In this document: positions 5,620 to 6,910 of the stretch, piece after piece | Position numbering within the stretch: the first letter of the stretch is position 1 | How the letters are laid out: the number at the start of each line of letters is the position of its first letter | Assembly: GCA_019420045.1 (NCBI GenBank) | Contig: JAHZHY010000327.1 | Coordinates: forward strand, 1 to 6,910 | Reading direction: 5' to 3' | Length of the DNA: 6,910 bases | Source: Clostridiales bacterium | Lineage (GTDB): Bacteria; Bacillota; Clostridia; Oscillospirales; Butyricicoccaceae | Notes under the pieces: generated by a model | The model's input: only the letters and a program-made list of their open reading frames with translations | What the model was told of the DNA's origin: nothing | The model's database searches: none | Program-made: the position numbers and the translations under genes

Positions 5620-6910
5620 ATGGGTAAAATTTCCGTTCTGGCTCCCCAGGTAGCCAACATGATCGCCGCCGGGGAGGTGGTGGAGCGTCCGGCATCGGTG
5701 GTGAAGGAGCTGCTGGAAAACGCTCTGGACGCCGGGGCCGATGCCGTGACGGTGGAGATCCGCCAGGGCGGCGTCACCTATATCCGGGTCACCGACAATG
5801 GCGGCGGCATGGAGCCGGAGGATGCCGTTGCCGCCTTCCTCCGCCACGCCACCAGCAAGATCCGTGGGGAGCGGGATCTGGAAAGCATCCATACTCTGGG
5901 CTTCCGGGGGGAAGCCCTGGCGGCCATCGCCTCGGTGTCCCGGGTGGATCTGTTCACCAAGACCCGTTCGGCACCGCTGGGGCTGCATCTGGCCCTGGAA
6001 GGGGGCGAGATCACAGAGCAGGAGGAGACCGGCTGCCCCGACGGCACCACCATCGTCATTAAGGACCTGTTTTTCAACACCCCTGCCCGGATGAAGTTCC
6101 TCAAAAAGGACTCCACCGAAGCCTCCTATGTGGAGCAGGCGGCGGAGCAGGTGGCCCTGGCCCATCCCGGACTGACTCTGAAATTCATCAAGGACGGAAA
6201 AGAAGGGCTGTATACCCCGGGAGACGGCAACATGATGTCGGTGCTCTACGCCATCTACGGCGGCTCCTTCACCAAAGAGCTGCTCACCCTCCACGGGGGC
6301 GCCCGGGAGGCAGAAGTGATGGGGTTTGTCACAAAGCCCACCTTCTCCCGGGCCAACCGGTCCATGCAGCAGTTCTTTGTCAACGGACGGCCGGTGCGCT
6401 CCAGATTGCTGGGGGCCGCCGTGGAGCAAGCTTACCAGGGGCACCTCACCTCCGGCCGTTTCCCCGCCTGCTTCCTTTCGTTGAAAGTCCCTGCCGGGGC
6501 GGTGGATGTGAATGTGCACCCGGCCAAGCTGGAAGTGAAGTTCGCCCGGGAGCGGGAGGTGTTCAGCGCCATCTATCAGGTGGTGCGCAGCGCGCTGGAA
6601 GGGGATGGGGTGCTGTTTCAGATGCCCCAGGAGCAGGAGGAAGAGCCGCCTGTGCCCAAGCAGCCCTACCGCCCCAGCCTGAAGCCCCTGTTCCAGCAGC
6701 CCCAGGAGGAAAAAGAGCAGCCCCAGCTGCGCCTGGATCATTCCCACGCCCCCATCCGTCCCTCTTACGCCCCGCCGGCCAGGGAATATGAGCGGGAAGA
6801 AAAGGGGAGCGGCCGCCCTTCTTTTGCCCCGAAGGGAAATCCGGGACAGGCGGGCGGCTGGAAGAGCCGCAGCTTTACCCTGAATCCGGAGGAAAACGGC
6901 GCCCGGCGTC
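5620..6910 (+). CDS. mutL: MutL, DNA mismatch repair protein (3' truncated by window edge)
   Basis: MutL is a GHKL-family ATPase that couples MutS to downstream repair steps. In Bacillota it normally carries a C-terminal endonuclease domain that nicks the new strand. The window contains 430 codons and the frame is open at the right edge. The N-terminus matches the family exactly: MIAAGEVVERPAS (14-26), then motif I LLENALDAGA (31-40) with E33, N34 and D37. Motif II DNGGGM starts at D58, followed by RHATSKI (74-80) and motif III GFRGEAL (93-99). Further on are FVNGRPVRS (from 253) and VNVHPAK (297-303), with the ATPase lysine K303. From about residue 330 the sequence is a Pro/Gln/Glu-rich, then Arg/Ser/Gly-rich flexible linker. 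The C-terminal dimerisation/endonuclease domain lies beyond the window, so its active site cannot be judged. The ATG at 5620 begins MGKISVLAPQ, as expected. Confidence 0.97.
   Translation, partial: MGKISVLAPQVANMIAAGEVVERPASVVKELLENALDAGADAVTVEIRQGGVTYIRVTDNGGGMEPEDAVAAFLRHATSKIRGERDLESIHTLGFRGEALAAIASVSRVDLFTKTRSAPLGLHLALEGGEITEQEETGCPDGTTIVIKDLFFNTPARMKFLKKDSTEASYVEQAAEQVALAHPGLTLKFIKDGKEGLYTPGDGNMMSVLYAIYGGSFTKELLTLHGGAREAEVMGFVTKPTFSRANRSMQQFFVNGRPVRSRLLGAAVEQAYQGHLTSGRFPACFLSLKVPAGAVDVNVHPAKLEVKFAREREVFSAIYQVVRSALEGDGVLFQMPQEQEEEPPVPKQPYRPSLKPLFQQPQEEKEQPQLRLDHSHAPIRPSYAPPAREYEREEKGSGRPSFAPKGNPGQAGGWKSRSFTLNPEENGARR

Noticed and set aside
1486..6747. Long open frames on the minus strand opposite miaB, mutS and mutL (about 501, 635 and 397 residues).
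   Set aside because: They lie opposite unmistakable conserved genes and have His/Gly/Leu-rich, low-information translations. They arise because G/C-rich codons leave few stops on the complementary strand.
1..6910. Search for tRNA or rRNA genes, CRISPR repeats, insertion sequences, attachment sites or phage genes.
   Set aside because: None seen. Gene spacing is tight, base composition is even, and every large frame belongs to a core or plausible chromosomal gene.

Overview
The window looks like chromosomal DNA of a G+C-rich member of the Bacillota, most likely a Clostridia/Oscillospiraceae-type anaerobe. The evidence is a SepF division protein with the Bacillota-style acidic N-terminus, strong G-rich Shine-Dalgarno sequences, sigma-A promoters, and the miaB-mutS-mutL gene order common in Clostridia. 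This taxonomic call is an inference from gene content and base composition, not from a database match.

Layout: (1) Bases 1-114 hold the last 37 codons of an unidentified plus-strand gene. (2) A well-formed sigma-A promoter (173-201) and a leader with a small hairpin drive sepF (267-680). (3) A strong bidirectional terminator (693-732) and a weaker second hairpin with a T-run (741-765) separate sepF from a convergent minus-strand gene (772-1380). That gene encodes a small protein with one predicted membrane anchor and no recognised family. (4) The region 1381-1518 between that gene and miaB is dense. It holds a plus-strand terminator-like hairpin, a perfect 11-bp inverted repeat sharing one arm with that hairpin, and an extended -10 promoter for the downstream operon. 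(5) miaB (1519-2943), mutS (2961-5615) and mutL (5620 to beyond the window) lie 17 and 4 bases apart and look like one transcription unit. No gene-free stretch exceeds about 150 bases.

How the genes work together: SepF tethers and organises FtsZ filaments at the membrane during division. MiaB adds the methylthio group in ms2i6A at position 37 of tRNAs reading UNN codons. MutS recognises mismatches and, with MutL, starts mismatch repair. MiaB and MutSL share no direct reaction, but both protect information fidelity and are often neighbours. The minus-strand protein separates the sepF and miaB-mutSL transcription units and has no evident link to either.

I found no clear undescribed system. The most noteworthy items are the overlapping alternative structures upstream of miaB, the unidentified membrane-anchored protein, and a degenerate candidate clamp-binding motif in MutS.
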